Part shown: positions 18,622 to 27,688 of the stretch, in pieces | Layout: each line of letters begins with the position of its first letter | Numbering within the stretch: the first letter of the stretch is position 1 | Assembly: GCA_003241055.1 (NCBI GenBank) | Contig: QFOD01000007.1 | Location: forward strand, 62,001-126,000 | Direction of reading: 5' to 3' | Origin: Roseateles depolymerans | Lineage (GTDB): Bacteria; Pseudomonadota; Gammaproteobacteria; Burkholderiales; Burkholderiaceae_C | Length of the DNA stretch: 64,000 nucleotides | The notes under the pieces: model-generated | Databases searched by the model: none | What the model saw: only the letters and a program-made list of their open reading frames with translations | What the model was told of the DNA's origin: nothing | Made by a program: the position numbers and the translations under genes

Positions 18622-19815
18622 TCAGCCCGCTGCGCGCTGGCTCAGGATCTCGAAAGCCGGCAGGGTCTTGCCCTCCAGCACCTCGAGGAAGGCCCCACCG
18701 CCGGTGGAGATGTAGCCCACCTGCTTCTCGATGCCGTACTTGGCGATGGCCGCCAGCGTGTCGCCACCGCCGGCGATGCTGAAGGCCATGCTGTCGGCGA
18801 TCGCGTGGGCGATGGTCTCGGTGCCCTGGGCGAAGGCCGGGAACTCGAACACACCCACCGGGCCGTTCCAGACGATGGTGCCGGCCGCCTTCAGCTTCTC
18901 GGCCAGCTTGGCCGCCGTCTTGGGGCCGATGTCCAGGATCAGGTCGTCATCGGCCACCTCGGTGGCCGCCTTCACCGACGCGGTCGCGCCGGCAGCAAAG
19001 GTCTTGGCCGTCACCACATCCTCGGGGATGGGCACCTCGGCGCCGCGCTCGGCCATGGCCGCCATCACGGCCCGGGCCTGCTCGACGAGATCGGGCTCGG
19101 CCAGCGACTTGCCGATCTTCAGCCCGGCCGCCAGCATGAAGGTGTTGGCGATGCCGCCACCGACGATCAGGCCGTCGACCTTGGCCGACAGGCTTTGCAG
19201 GATGGTCAGCTTGGTCGACACCTTGGAGCCGGCCACGATGGCCACCAGCGGGCGGCGCGGATTGGCCAGGGCCTTGGTGATGGCGTCGATCTCGGCGGCC
19301 AGCAGCGGGCCGGCACAGGCGATCTTTGCGAACTTGGCGATGCCGTAAGTGGTGGCCTCGGCGCGGTGGGCCGTGCCGAAGGCGTCGTGCACGAAGATGT
19401 CGCACAGCGCGGCCAGCTTGCGCGACAGCTCCTCGCTGCACTTCTTCTCGCCCTTGTTGACGCGGCAGTTCTCCAGCAGCACCAGCTCGCCGGGGGCCAC
19501 GGCCACGCCGTCCACCCAGTCGGCCTTCAGTGGCACCGGCCGGCCCAGCAGCTCGGCCATGCGCGCGGCCACCGGGGCCAGCGAGTCCTCGGGCTTGAAC
19601 TCACCCTCGGTCGGGCGCCCCAGGTGAGAGGTGACCATCACGGCCGCACCGGCCTCCAGCGCCATCCTGATGGCCGGCAGCGAGGCGCGGATGCGGGTGT
19701 CTTCGGTGATGCGGCCGCTGTCGTCCTGCGGCACGTTGAGGTCGGCACGGATGAAGACGCGCTGGCCAGCCACCTTGCCGGCAGCGACGAGATCGGAGAA
19801 ACGGAGAACGTTCAT
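18622..19815 (-). CDS. pgk: Phosphoglycerate kinase
   Basis: A 397-residue phosphoglycerate kinase for the ATP-forming step between 1,3-bisphosphoglycerate and 3-phosphoglycerate. The N-terminal substrate-binding RADLNVPQD, the HLGRPTEG segment, VAGSKVSTK and the C-terminal STGGGAFLE nucleotide-binding loop are intact. It is first in the pgk-maeB-pyk run, with 146 bp before maeB. A small perfect hairpin (arms 19825-19831 and 19839-19845) lies just upstream of its ATG in the leader. Confidence 0.97.
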   Translation of the reverse strand: MNVLRFSDLVAAGKVAGQRVFIRADLNVPQDDSGRITEDTRIRASLPAIRMALEAGAAVMVTSHLGRPTEGEFKPEDSLAPVAARMAELLGRPVPLKADWVDGVAVAPGELVLLENCRVNKGEKKCSEELSRKLAALCDIFVHDAFGTAHRAEATTYGIAKFAKIACAGPLLAAEIDAITKALANPRRPLVAIVAGSKVSTKLTILQSLSAKVDGLIVGGGIANTFMLAAGLKIGKSLAEPDLVEQARAVMAAMAERGAEVPIPEDVVTAKTFAAGATASVKAATEVADDDLILDIGPKTAAKLAEKLKAAGTIVWNGPVGVFEFPAFAQGTETIAHAIADSMAFSIAGGGDTLAAIAKYGIEKQVGYISTGGGAFLEVLEGKTLPAFEILSQRAAG

Positions 19816-19876
19816 GGTCGGACGGGCAGTTGCGTAAAAACTGCCGCGATTCTCGCCCGGCCGGATTCCGCTCCGC

Positions 19877-20215
19877 TTACCAGCCCAGGCCCAGTCGCAA
19901 CACCAGCAGCACGGCCATGCCCGACAGGATGGTCGCGAGGATGTCGCGGCGCCAGAAATACACGGCGGCGCCCGTCAGCGCCGCCGGCCAGCGCGCGTCC
20001 TGCCAGCTGCTCAAGACCTGGCCCTGACTCATGAAGACCTCCGGTGCCACCACGGCCACCAGCGCCGCCAGCGGCGCCACCTTCAGCAGCTCGCGCAGCC
20101 AGCCCGGCAGCGGCCAGGGCTTGTCGCCGATCAGGAAGAAGCCGCGGCTGAGCACGGTCACCAGCGCCAGCGCCACGATGGCCGCCCAGGTCCAGACCTC
20201 GGTCAGCCGAGTCAT
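19877..20215 (-). CDS. azlD: AzlD-family branched-chain amino acid exporter subunit
   Basis: A 112-residue small hydrophobic protein with three to four membrane segments and the AzlD-like features LVTVLSRGFFL, LLKVAPLAALVAVVAPE and a C-terminal YFWRRDILATILSGMAVLL. AzlD is the small partner of AzlC in efflux of branched-chain amino acids or their analogues. Its ATG overlaps the AzlC stop as ATGA, confirming a two-subunit coupled operon. Substrate specificity cannot be deduced. Confidence 0.85.
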   Translation of the reverse strand: MTRLTEVWTWAAIVALALVTVLSRGFFLIGDKPWPLPGWLRELLKVAPLAALVAVVAPEVFMSQGQVLSSWQDARWPAALTGAAVYFWRRDILATILSGMAVLLVLRLGLGW

Positions 20216-20928
20216 CCGCGCCGCCCCCACTGCTCCAGACCCCAGCCCACCAGGCCGGCCGCGACGATGGCGCACAGGATGTTGAGCTTGAGCGGCAGCG
20301 AGAAGGTGGCGACCGACACGACGGCGGCCGTCAGGCCGACCCACCACAGCCGCCGTTCCGTCAGCAGCGAGCAGGCCAGCCCCAGCAAGGCCAGCGTGCC
20401 CGCGAACCCTAGGCCCCACTGCGGCGGAATGCGATCGGCCAGCAGCATGCCGGCCAGCGATGCCGCCTGCCAGGCGGGCCAGTTCACCGCCACGCCGCCG
20501 GCGAAGTAGCGCAGCTGCCCGGGGCCCGGCTGGGGGTCGGGGTAGCGCTTTACGAAATAGACGAAGTTCAGGTCGGCGCCGAAATAGCTCAGCGCCAGCC
20601 GGCGCCAGCGGGGCAGATGGCCCAGGTAGTGGCGCCACTGCGCGCTGAAGATCACGAAGCGCAGGTTCACGCAGAATGCCGTGGCCACCAGCACCCACAG
20701 CGGCGCGCCGGATGCGATCAGCGGCAGGCTGGTGAGCTGCGCACTTCCGGCAAACACCAGCAGCGACATGCCGATGGCCGTGGGCAGGCTGAGGCCGCTG
20801 TTGACCATGGCAACACCTGTCACCAGCCCCCAGGCGGCCAGCCCCAGCGACGGCGAGGCCATGTCGCGCGCGCCCCGGCGGAAATCGGCATCGGCCGCAA
20901 GCGCCTGCAGCCTGGAACTCAAACCCAT
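20212..20928 (-). CDS. azlC: AzlC-family branched-chain amino acid exporter subunit
   Basis: A 238-residue AzlC-like inner-membrane protein with about seven hydrophobic segments. It has the family signatures FAGSAQLTSLPL and CVNLRFVIFSAQWRHYL near the middle, and lies directly upstream of its AzlD partner. It should form the large subunit of a branched-chain amino acid exporter. The ATG at 20928 is preferred over a GTG six codons earlier. Confidence 0.87.
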   Translation of the reverse strand: MGLSSRLQALAADADFRRGARDMASPSLGLAAWGLVTGVAMVNSGLSLPTAIGMSLLVFAGSAQLTSLPLIASGAPLWVLVATAFCVNLRFVIFSAQWRHYLGHLPRWRRLALSYFGADLNFVYFVKRYPDPQPGPGQLRYFAGGVAVNWPAWQAASLAGMLLADRIPPQWGLGFAGTLALLGLACSLLTERRLWWVGLTAAVVSVATFSLPLKLNILCAIVAAGLVGWGLEQWGRRG

Positions 20929-20982
20929 GGGCGGATTCTGGCCCACGCCGCCGCCCCGATGCGGCGTGGGGCCTCGCGGGCC

Positions 20983-21741
20983 TTACTGCCCCAGGCGACG
21001 CACCCGGCCGCTGCCGGCGATGGAACTGGACACCTCGGGCGAGCCGACGTAACGCACGTCACCCGATCCCGCGATGGACACGTTGAGCCGCTTGGTGGCC
21101 TGCACCTGGGCGTCACCGCTGCCGGCGATGCTGACCTTGACCTCATCGGCTGCCAGCTCGGCCACCTTCACATCGCCGCTGCCGGCAATGGACACCGTCA
21201 CCTGCCCGGCGCGGCCGCTGGCCGCGATGTCACCGCTGCCGCTGACCTTGAACCCGGCGCGCTCGGCCGCCAGGTCGGCGAAACGGATGTCGCCGCTGCC
21301 GGCCACCGAGGCGTCGACACCGGCGGTCTTGATGGCCTGCACCTTGACCGTGCCCGAGCCCGCCACGGCCACGGAGCGCAGCGTCGGCATCTCGATGGTG
21401 ATGACCGGATTGACGCTGCCGGACAGCTGATAGCCTCGCTTGGGGCCGATCTCCAGCGTGCGGCCCTTGGCGCCGTCGGAGACCCGGGTTTCCATGTAGG
21501 GCAGCAGATTGCGGTCGGCCTTGACCTCCACCCGCGCCGTGCTGCCCTGGCGGATGATGACGTCGAAGCCGCCCGACAGGCCGACGCCGTCGAAGCTGCC
21601 CAGGTCGCGCGGCTCGGTGACGACGTCGCCATTGCCGGCCACGCGCTCGCCGCTGCCCCAGCTCCAGCTCCAGGCCTGGGCGGTGGAGCAGGCGATGAGG
21701 GCGGCAGTGCCCAGGACGAAGAAACGGCGGGAGGCGGTCAT
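20983..21741 (-). CDS. Secreted head-GIN/DUF2807 beta-helix protein
   Basis: A 252-residue exported protein: a signal peptide of about 24 residues ending near STAQA, then a DUF2807 (GIN) domain. The C-terminal half contains seven iterations of a roughly 20-residue unit centred on (V/I)(A/S)GSG(D/T), for example VSIAGSGDV, as expected for a right-handed beta-helix. Members are periplasmic or surface proteins of unknown function, possibly adhesive or auto-transporter-like. It is followed closely by azlC and preceded by a small lipoprotein gene on the same strand, without coupling. Confidence 0.8.
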   Translation of the reverse strand: MTASRRFFVLGTAALIACSTAQAWSWSWGSGERVAGNGDVVTEPRDLGSFDGVGLSGGFDVIIRQGSTARVEVKADRNLLPYMETRVSDGAKGRTLEIGPKRGYQLSGSVNPVITIEMPTLRSVAVAGSGTVKVQAIKTAGVDASVAGSGDIRFADLAAERAGFKVSGSGDIAASGRAGQVTVSIAGSGDVKVAELAADEVKVSIAGSGDAQVQATKRLNVSIAGSGDVRYVGSPEVSSSIAGSGRVRRLGQ

Positions 21742-21876
21742 GTGGGGCTCCGTGAGTCGGTGATCGATGGGCCCATCTTGCCGCTCCTGGACGGCCGCCC
21801 CCAGCGGGGCGCGACAGTTCGCCGGATCGGGGGCATGAACTGCAGCCGGACGCAGGCGACGCGCGAGCACCCGGGG

Positions 21877-22251
21877 TCAGTGCCCCTTGCCGGCGCCCTT
21901 GTCGGCGGCCTTGTCCGCCTTGTCGTCCTTGGCGGCCGATGCGTCGTCGTCGCTGGGCGCAGCCGGCTTGGACGCCCCCGGGCGAGGCACGACCGGGACG
22001 ATGCCTTCCAGCTTGTTCTCCCGCATGTACTCGTCCATCTCGCGCCAGCCGGCGAACACCGCCGCCTTGTGCGCCTTGGGATTGAGCGTGTAGCAGTCCT
22101 CGATCGCCCGCATCGCATGCCGGCAGGCGCTGCCGATGGCCTTGCCTTCGGCCTCCTTGGCGGCCGCCACCTTGGCCGGGTCGTCGATGCCCAGCTGCTC
22201 GCAGCCACTCAGGGTGGCGAGCAGGGGCAGGGCAAGAAGAAGGCGCTTCAT
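21877..22251 (-). CDS. Small putative lipoprotein
   Basis: A 124-residue protein with a typical lipoprotein signal: MKRLLLALPLLATLSGC, lipobox LSGC with the acylated Cys at 17. The mature part is short, contains two cysteines (in ACRHAMRAIEDCY) that could form a disulfide, and ends in a low-complexity Ala/Asp/Lys tail. No family is recognised. It lies 41 bp after htpX on the same strand and could be co-transcribed with it. Confidence 0.72.
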   Translation of the reverse strand: MKRLLLALPLLATLSGCEQLGIDDPAKVAAAKEAEGKAIGSACRHAMRAIEDCYTLNPKAHKAAVFAGWREMDEYMRENKLEGIVPVVPRPGASKPAAPSDDDASAAKDDKADKAADKGAGKGH

Positions 22252-22292
22252 CGTCTGACTATCGGCCCGGGCGACCTGCAACTTGAGCCGGC

Positions 22293-23147
22293 TCAGCGCC
22301 GGCCCTGGTTGGCCATCGCCAGCAGGCGCTCGATGCGCTCCTGCGTCGGCGGATGAGTGGAGAACAGCCCGGCCAGTCCACCACCGGACAGCGGGTTCAT
22401 GATCATCATCTGGGCCGTCTCGGGATGGGCCTCGGCCGGTGCCAGCGGGATGCCCTGGGCGAGCCGGTGGATCTTGTCGAGCGCCGAGGCCAGCGCGGTC
22501 GGGTCGCCCGAGATCTCGGCCCCGCCGCGGTCGGCCTCGAACTCGCGCGCGCGGCTGATCGCCATCTGGATCAGGCTGGCCGCCAACGGCGCCAAGATGG
22601 CGACGGCAATCCCCGCCAGCGGATTCACCGGACGGCCGTGCTCGTCGCGACCACCAAACAGCGTCGCGAAATTGGCCAGCATGGAGATGGCACCCGCCAT
22701 CGTCGCGCTGATGGTGCTGATCAGGATGTCGCGGTGCATCACGTGGGCCAGCTCGTGGGCCATCACGCCGCGCAGCTCGCGCTCGCTCAGCGCCCGCAGG
22801 ATGCCGGTGGTGGCCGCGACGGCGGCGTGCTCCGGATTGCGCCCGGTGGCGAAGGCGTTGGGGGCCGCCTCGTCGATCAGGTAGACCTTGGGCATGGGCA
22901 GGCCGGCTCGCTGGGCCAACTCTTGCACCATGCGATAGAACTGCGGCGCGGTGCTCTCATCGACCTGCTGCGCGTTGTACATCTTCAGCACCATGTCCGC
23001 AGAGAACCAGTAGCTGAAGAAATTCATGCCTACCGCGACCAGCAGCGCGATCAGCATGCCCGTCTGACCGCCCAGCATGCCGCCCACCACCATGAACAGC
23101 GCGGTGATCGCCGCCATCAGCACGGCGGTCTTCATCAGATTGAACAT
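22293..23147 (-). CDS. htpX: M48 membrane metalloprotease HtpX
   Basis: A 284-residue zinc metalloprotease of the inner membrane. Two N-terminal transmembrane helices precede the catalytic HELAH motif (in MAHELAHVMHRD), and the third zinc ligand is in REFEADRGGAE. HtpX degrades damaged membrane proteins and is a heat/envelope-stress factor. Length is near the family norm. The ATG has GGAGGTGAGG upstream. It follows def-fmt on the same strand. Confidence 0.95.
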   Translation of the reverse strand: MFNLMKTAVLMAAITALFMVVGGMLGGQTGMLIALLVAVGMNFFSYWFSADMVLKMYNAQQVDESTAPQFYRMVQELAQRAGLPMPKVYLIDEAAPNAFATGRNPEHAAVAATTGILRALSERELRGVMAHELAHVMHRDILISTISATMAGAISMLANFATLFGGRDEHGRPVNPLAGIAVAILAPLAASLIQMAISRAREFEADRGGAEISGDPTALASALDKIHRLAQGIPLAPAEAHPETAQMMIMNPLSGGGLAGLFSTHPPTQERIERLLAMANQGRR

Positions 23148-23207
23148 CGCAGCCTCACCTCCAGGACAGTCCTCACGCCATGGCAGATGGTGCCATGGCG
23201 CAGGGCT

Positions 23208-24158
23208 TCAAGACTCGAAGCGTTCGCCGACAACCAGCGGCCGCGCCTGCAGGAAGGCCGCAGCCGGGCCGCGCTTGCCCCCGGCACGCTGCAGTTCGGT
23301 CAGGCGCAGCGCGCCCTCGCCGCAGGCCACCACCGGGCCGGCTGCGTCCACGGCCAGCACGATGCCCGGCTCGCCCTGGCCCGTCGCGAGTTCGGCCCGC
23401 CAGACCTTGACGGGCTCGCCGGCCAGCGTCGCGACGCCACCGGGGAAGGGGTCGAAGGCCCGCAGCCGCCGCTCGATCTGCGCGGCCGGCTCGGTCCAGG
23501 CGATCGCGCTCTCGGCCTTCTCGATTTTGTGCGCGTAGGTGATGCCCTCGGCCGGCTGCACGGTGCGGCTCAGCCCGCCACAGGCCGCGAGCTCCAGCGC
23601 CTCGACGATCAGGCGGCCGCCCAGCGTCGCCAGACGGTCGTGCAGCACGGCCGTGGTGTCGTCGGCGCGGACAGGCTCGCGCGCCACCAGCAGCATGTCG
23701 CCGGTATCCAGGCCCGCGTCCATCTGCATGATGGTGATGCCGGTCTCGGCGTCGCCCGCCTCGATCGCGCGATGGATGGGCGCCGCGCCGCGCCAGCGCG
23801 GCAGCAGTGAGGCGTGGATGTTCAGGCAGCCGCGTCGCGGCGCGTCCAGCACCCACTGAGGCAGGATCAGCCCGTAGGCGGCCACCACCATCACGTCGGC
23901 ATCCGCCGCGAGCAGCGCCTCGCGCGCGGCGGCCGCGTCGGCGGCGTATTTACCGTCCAGCTTCAGGCCCTGGGGCTGGACCACAGCGATGCCGGCGGCC
24001 TGGGCACGCTGCTTGACCGCCGAGGCCTGCAGCTTCATGCCGCGGCCGGCCGGGCGGTCCGGCTGGGTCAGCACCAGGGGCACCGTGAAACCGGCCTTCA
24101 GCAGCGCATCCAGCGCCACCGCGGCGAATTCGGGCGTACCCGCAAAGACGACGCGCAT
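23208..24158 (-). CDS. fmt: Methionyl-tRNA formyltransferase
   Basis: A 316-residue enzyme that formylates initiator Met-tRNA using 10-formyl-tetrahydrofolate. It has the N-terminal RVVFAGTPEFA, the formyl-folate-binding NIHASLLPRWRGAAPIHRAI and a C-terminal OB-like tRNA-binding domain. It lies only 5 bp after the def stop, the classic def-fmt pair that adds and removes the N-formyl group. The ATG at 24158 is the family-consistent start. Confidence 0.97.
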   Translation of the reverse strand: MRVVFAGTPEFAAVALDALLKAGFTVPLVLTQPDRPAGRGMKLQASAVKQRAQAAGIAVVQPQGLKLDGKYAADAAAAREALLAADADVMVVAAYGLILPQWVLDAPRRGCLNIHASLLPRWRGAAPIHRAIEAGDAETGITIMQMDAGLDTGDMLLVAREPVRADDTTAVLHDRLATLGGRLIVEALELAACGGLSRTVQPAEGITYAHKIEKAESAIAWTEPAAQIERRLRAFDPFPGGVATLAGEPVKVWRAELATGQGEPGIVLAVDAAGPVVACGEGALRLTELQRAGGKRGPAAAFLQARPLVVGERFES

Positions 24159-24163
24159 GCCGC

Positions 24164-24703
24164 TCAGAACGAACGCAACGGACGCGACTTCGCGGCCAGC
24201 TCTTCCTCGCGGGTCTTCTTGGCCAGCTTGGTCTTGATGCGGTCGCGCTTGAGCGGGCTGAGGTATTCGACGAAGACCTTGCCCATCAGGTGGTCCATCT
24301 CGTGCTGCACGCACACGGCCAGCAGGCCGTCGGCGTCGAACTCGTAGGTCTCGCCGTCGCGGTTCAGCGCACGCACCGTCACCTGCGCATGGCGCGGCAC
24401 CTTGTCGTAGATCTGCGGCACCGACAGGCAGCCCTCCTCGCCCTCGACCCAGCCGTCGCTGAACTTCACCAGCTCCGGATTGATCAGCACGCGCGGCGTG
24501 TCGCGCTCCTGCGAGGTGTCGATGACGATGACGCGCTCGTGCACGTCCACCTGCGTGGCCGCCAGGCCCACGCCGTCCGCGGCGTACATGGTCTCCAGCA
24601 TGTCGTCCACCAGCTGGCGGATGCGGTCATCAACCACGGCCACGGGCTTGGCCACCGTGTGCAGGCGGGGGTCGGGGTAGCGGAGGATGGAGAGCTTGGC
24701 CAT
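24164..24703 (-). CDS. def: Peptide deformylase
   Basis: A 179-residue metal-dependent deformylase with all three active-site motifs: GVGLAATQ, EGCLS and HEMDH. It removes formyl groups from nascent proteins in the cytoplasm. It is first of the def-fmt pair and divergent from the LysM protein gene. The start MAKLSILRYPDPRL is family-typical; the long upstream extension of the frame is non-coding. Confidence 0.97.
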   Translation of the reverse strand: MAKLSILRYPDPRLHTVAKPVAVVDDRIRQLVDDMLETMYAADGVGLAATQVDVHERVIVIDTSQERDTPRVLINPELVKFSDGWVEGEEGCLSVPQIYDKVPRHAQVTVRALNRDGETYEFDADGLLAVCVQHEMDHLMGKVFVEYLSPLKRDRIKTKLAKKTREEELAAKSRPLRSF

Positions 24704-24860
24704 GGTCAGGACTCGGTGTGGGCGGGCCGCCACGCCCTCTGCGCAACAAGATGCAAGCAGTGGCGGCGGCAGGGCCGGTTGTTGGTTGCCCCAGGGGAAT
24801 CGGGGCAGAATGAACCGGATTTTCGCCCATCCAGGGCCATCCCCTCGGAGACCCCGCTCG

Positions 24861-26006
24861 ATGTCCGCTGCCCGCACCGCTATTTTCCTGGCCTGCCTCG
24901 CTGCTGCGACCTCGTCGGCCTGGGCCCAGACGTCCCGGCTGCCGATCACGCCGGAGCAGCGCCAGGTAGCCGAGCAGGTGGCGCAGGCGGGCGTGCCCCT
25001 GAGCGATCTCGCGCCGGACGCCCCCGACCAGCACACCGTCAAGCCCGGGGACACGCTGTGGGACATCTCCAAACTGTTCCTGAAGACGCCCTGGCGCTGG
25101 CCCGAGCTGTGGGGCATGAACCGCACCCAGATCAGCAACCCGCATCTGATCTACCCCGGCCAGGTGCTGCTGCTGGTCAAGCGCGATGGCCGCGCACGGC
25201 TGGAGCTGGCGCAGAACGTGGCCGGCTCGTCCGGTGATGTCATCAAGCTGCGCCCGCAGATGCGCATCTCGGCGCTGGACGGCACACCCATCGCGTCCAT
25301 CCCGCTGCACCTGATCCAGCCCTTCCTGACCGACACCGTGGTGTTCGACACCGACGCTCTGGCCGCCGCGCCACGCATCGTGGCCACGCAGGAAGGCCGG
25401 GTGCTGGTGGGCCCCGGTGATCTGGCCTATGCGCGGGGCGATCTGGGGGGCGTCACCGACTTCCGCGTGTTCCGCCAGACGCGCCCGCTGCGCGACCCGT
25501 CCACCGGCGAGATCCTGGCCTACGAGGCGCCCTACGTCGGCCGCGCCGTGCTGGCCCATGCGGCCACTGAGTCGGCCGACAGCAAGTCCCTGCCCGTGCC
25601 TGCGACGCTGCAGATCAAGCAGGTGCGCGAGGAGGTCGGCGTCGGCGACCGCCTCGCGCCAGCGCCCGCACGCGATCTGCAGAGCTACGTGCCGCACGCA
25701 CCGACTGGCGCCGTCGAGGGTCAGATCGTGTCCATCTACGGCATGGGCATCAATGCCGGCCAGAACCAGATCGTGTCACTGAACCGCGGCAGCCGCGACG
25801 GCATGGAGCGCGGCCATGTGCTGGCCCTGTGGCGCGAGGGGCGCCGCACCGACGACACCACCGGCGACCGCCGTCAGGCCATACGCCTGCCGGACGAGAA
25901 GCACGGCGTGCTGTTCGTGTTCCAGGTGTACGAGCGCGTGTCCTACGCGCTGATCATCACCGTGCAGGAGCCGGTCAAGGCCGGCGACCGCTTCACCCAA
26001 CCCTGA
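24861..26006 (+). CDS. Secreted LysM-domain protein
   Basis: A 381-residue exported protein. A signal peptide ends near SAWA (about residue 23), followed by a LysM peptidoglycan-binding domain (HTVKPGDTLWDISKLFL... to YPGQVLLL, about residues 55-105). The C-terminal 270 residues lack a recognised catalytic motif. This architecture just upstream of dprA is common in Betaproteobacteria. Its role is probably in the cell wall. The start is chosen for the signal peptide and a GGAG at 24847-24850; an in-frame ATG at 24810 would add 17 residues. Confidence 0.83.
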   Translation: MSAARTAIFLACLAAATSSAWAQTSRLPITPEQRQVAEQVAQAGVPLSDLAPDAPDQHTVKPGDTLWDISKLFLKTPWRWPELWGMNRTQISNPHLIYPGQVLLLVKRDGRARLELAQNVAGSSGDVIKLRPQMRISALDGTPIASIPLHLIQPFLTDTVVFDTDALAAAPRIVATQEGRVLVGPGDLAYARGDLGGVTDFRVFRQTRPLRDPSTGEILAYEAPYVGRAVLAHAATESADSKSLPVPATLQIKQVREEVGVGDRLAPAPARDLQSYVPHAPTGAVEGQIVSIYGMGINAGQNQIVSLNRGSRDGMERGHVLALWREGRRTDDTTGDRRQAIRLPDEKHGVLFVFQVYERVSYALIITVQEPVKAGDRFTQP

Positions 26007-26028
26007 GGGCGCCCGCCCAGGTCCTGCG

Positions 26029-27126
26029 ATGGACACCGTCGAGCTCGCCGCCTGGCTGCGCCTCACGGAGTCCGTCGGAGCCGGCGCGGCCCGCCGCCTG
26101 CTGGCCATGGCGGGCAGCCCGCAGGCGGTGTTCGAGCTGCCGTCCGCCGCCCTGGAGCAGGCCCTTGCGCCCCGGGACCGCGAGGCGCTGGCCCGCCCGC
26201 CGGAACGGCTGGACACGCTGCTGGTGCAGAGTCGGGAGTGGCTGGACGCCGATGCCGGCCACAGCCTGATGGCGCTGGGTGATGCCGACTACCCGCCTGC
26301 GCTGCTCGCCACCGCCGACCCGCCACTGCTGCTCTGGCTGAGCGGCGACCGTGCCCTGCTGGCCCGCCGCTCGCTCGCCATCGTCGGCAGCCGCAACCCG
26401 ACCGCGCAGGGCCGCGACAACGCCCGGGCCTTTGCGCGGGCGCTGGCCGAAAGCGGGCTGACCATCGTGTCCGGTCTGGCCCTGGGGGTGGATGCCGCCG
26501 CGCATGAAGGCGCGCTGGCCGCCGGCCGCGGCACCACCGTCGCGGTGCTGGGCACGGGGCTGGACCAGATCTACCCACGGCGCAACGCGGGGCTGGCCGC
26601 GCAGATCATTGCAGACGGGGGCCTGCTGGTGAGCGAGTACTCGCTGGGCATGCCCGTGCTGCCGGCCAACTTTCCCAAGCGCAATCGCATCATCGCGGGC
26701 CTGAGCCAGGGCTGCCTGGTGGTGGAGGCGGCGCTGGAATCGGGCTCGCTCATCACCGCCCGGCTGGCGGTCGAGGCTGGCCGCGAGGTGTTTGCCATCC
26801 CCGGCTCCATCCATTCGCCGCAATCACGGGGCTGTCACGCGCTGATCCGGCAGGGCGCCAAGCTTGTGGAATCGGCCCAGGACGTGCTCGAGGAACTGTT
26901 GCCCGGCCACCAGATCAGCACGACGCCGCCGCTAGAGCCGGAACGCCCCCACGACCAACAGGCACTGCTGGACGCGCTGGGCATGGACCCGGTCAGCCTG
27001 GATGCCCTGATGGCCCGCTGCGGCTGGCCGGCCGCCGAACTGAGCGCCGCCCTGCTGGAACTGGAGCTGGACGGCGAGGTCGCCCGGCTGGCGGGGCAGT
27101 TGTTCCAGCGACGGCGGAAGGGCTGA
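26029..27126 (+). CDS. dprA: DNA-processing protein DprA
   Basis: A 365-residue DprA/Smf protein that protects incoming single-stranded DNA and loads RecA during natural transformation. The Rossmann-like core (about 95-290) has AIVGSRNPTAQG, SGLALGVDAAAHEGAL and PKRNRIIAGLS. An N-terminal helical region and a C-terminal winged-helix-type domain (after residue 300) complete the usual architecture. It lies 22 bp after the LysM gene and 83 bp before smg. Other competence genes are not in the window. Confidence 0.95.
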   Translation: MDTVELAAWLRLTESVGAGAARRLLAMAGSPQAVFELPSAALEQALAPRDREALARPPERLDTLLVQSREWLDADAGHSLMALGDADYPPALLATADPPLLLWLSGDRALLARRSLAIVGSRNPTAQGRDNARAFARALAESGLTIVSGLALGVDAAAHEGALAAGRGTTVAVLGTGLDQIYPRRNAGLAAQIIADGGLLVSEYSLGMPVLPANFPKRNRIIAGLSQGCLVVEAALESGSLITARLAVEAGREVFAIPGSIHSPQSRGCHALIRQGAKLVESAQDVLEELLPGHQISTTPPLEPERPHDQQALLDALGMDPVSLDALMARCGWPAAELSAALLELELDGEVARLAGQLFQRRRKG

Positions 27127-27209
27127 CGTTAACCCGGGAGATGAGGGCGGGATCCGAGGGGTTATTCGCATCCGGCCGGCGAAAAACGCTCGGGTATCAT
27201 GGGTTCACC

Positions 27210-27662
27210 ATGTTCGACGTCCTGGTCTATCTGTACGAAACCTACTGGCGTCCTGATGCCTGCCCCGACCACGCGCAGCTCGCGCGCAAGCTGACGGCGG
27301 TGGGCTTCGAGAACGACGAGATCCAGGAAGCCCTGTCCTGGCTGGACGGGCTGGCCGCCGCCGGCGAGTCCTTCCAGGGCGAACAGGGTGCGCAGAGCCT
27401 GCGTGTGTACTCCCCCGCCGAGATCGAGCATCTGGGCGAAACCTCGGTGGGCTTCATCAGCTTCCTCGAGTCGGCTGGCGTGCTGCCCGGCCCCATGCGC
27501 GAGATGGTCATCGACCGCGCCATGGCCATTCCCGGCGCTCCGCTGGACCTGGACGACCTGAAGATCATCGTGCTGATGGTGTTCTGGAGCCTGGGCGAGG
27601 AGCCCGACGCGCTGATCCTCGACGAACTCTTCGTCGCACCGGAAGACCGCGTCGTCCACTGA
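27210..27662 (+). CDS. smg: Smg protein (DUF494)
   Basis: A 150-residue DUF494/Smg-family protein with the typical N-terminus MFDVLVYLYETY and a conserved C-terminal LDDLKIIVLMVFWSLGEEPDALILDEL. Function is unknown; the gene is conserved downstream of dprA in Beta- and Gammaproteobacteria. In many relatives topA follows; here a convergent DUF1631 gene follows instead. The ATG at 27210 is the family start; the in-frame extension upstream is not supported. Confidence 0.93.
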   Translation: MFDVLVYLYETYWRPDACPDHAQLARKLTAVGFENDEIQEALSWLDGLAAAGESFQGEQGAQSLRVYSPAEIEHLGETSVGFISFLESAGVLPGPMREMVIDRAMAIPGAPLDLDDLKIIVLMVFWSLGEEPDALILDELFVAPEDRVVH

Positions 27663-27688
27663 CCCGCAGCGCGGGTCCGCAGGTTCTT

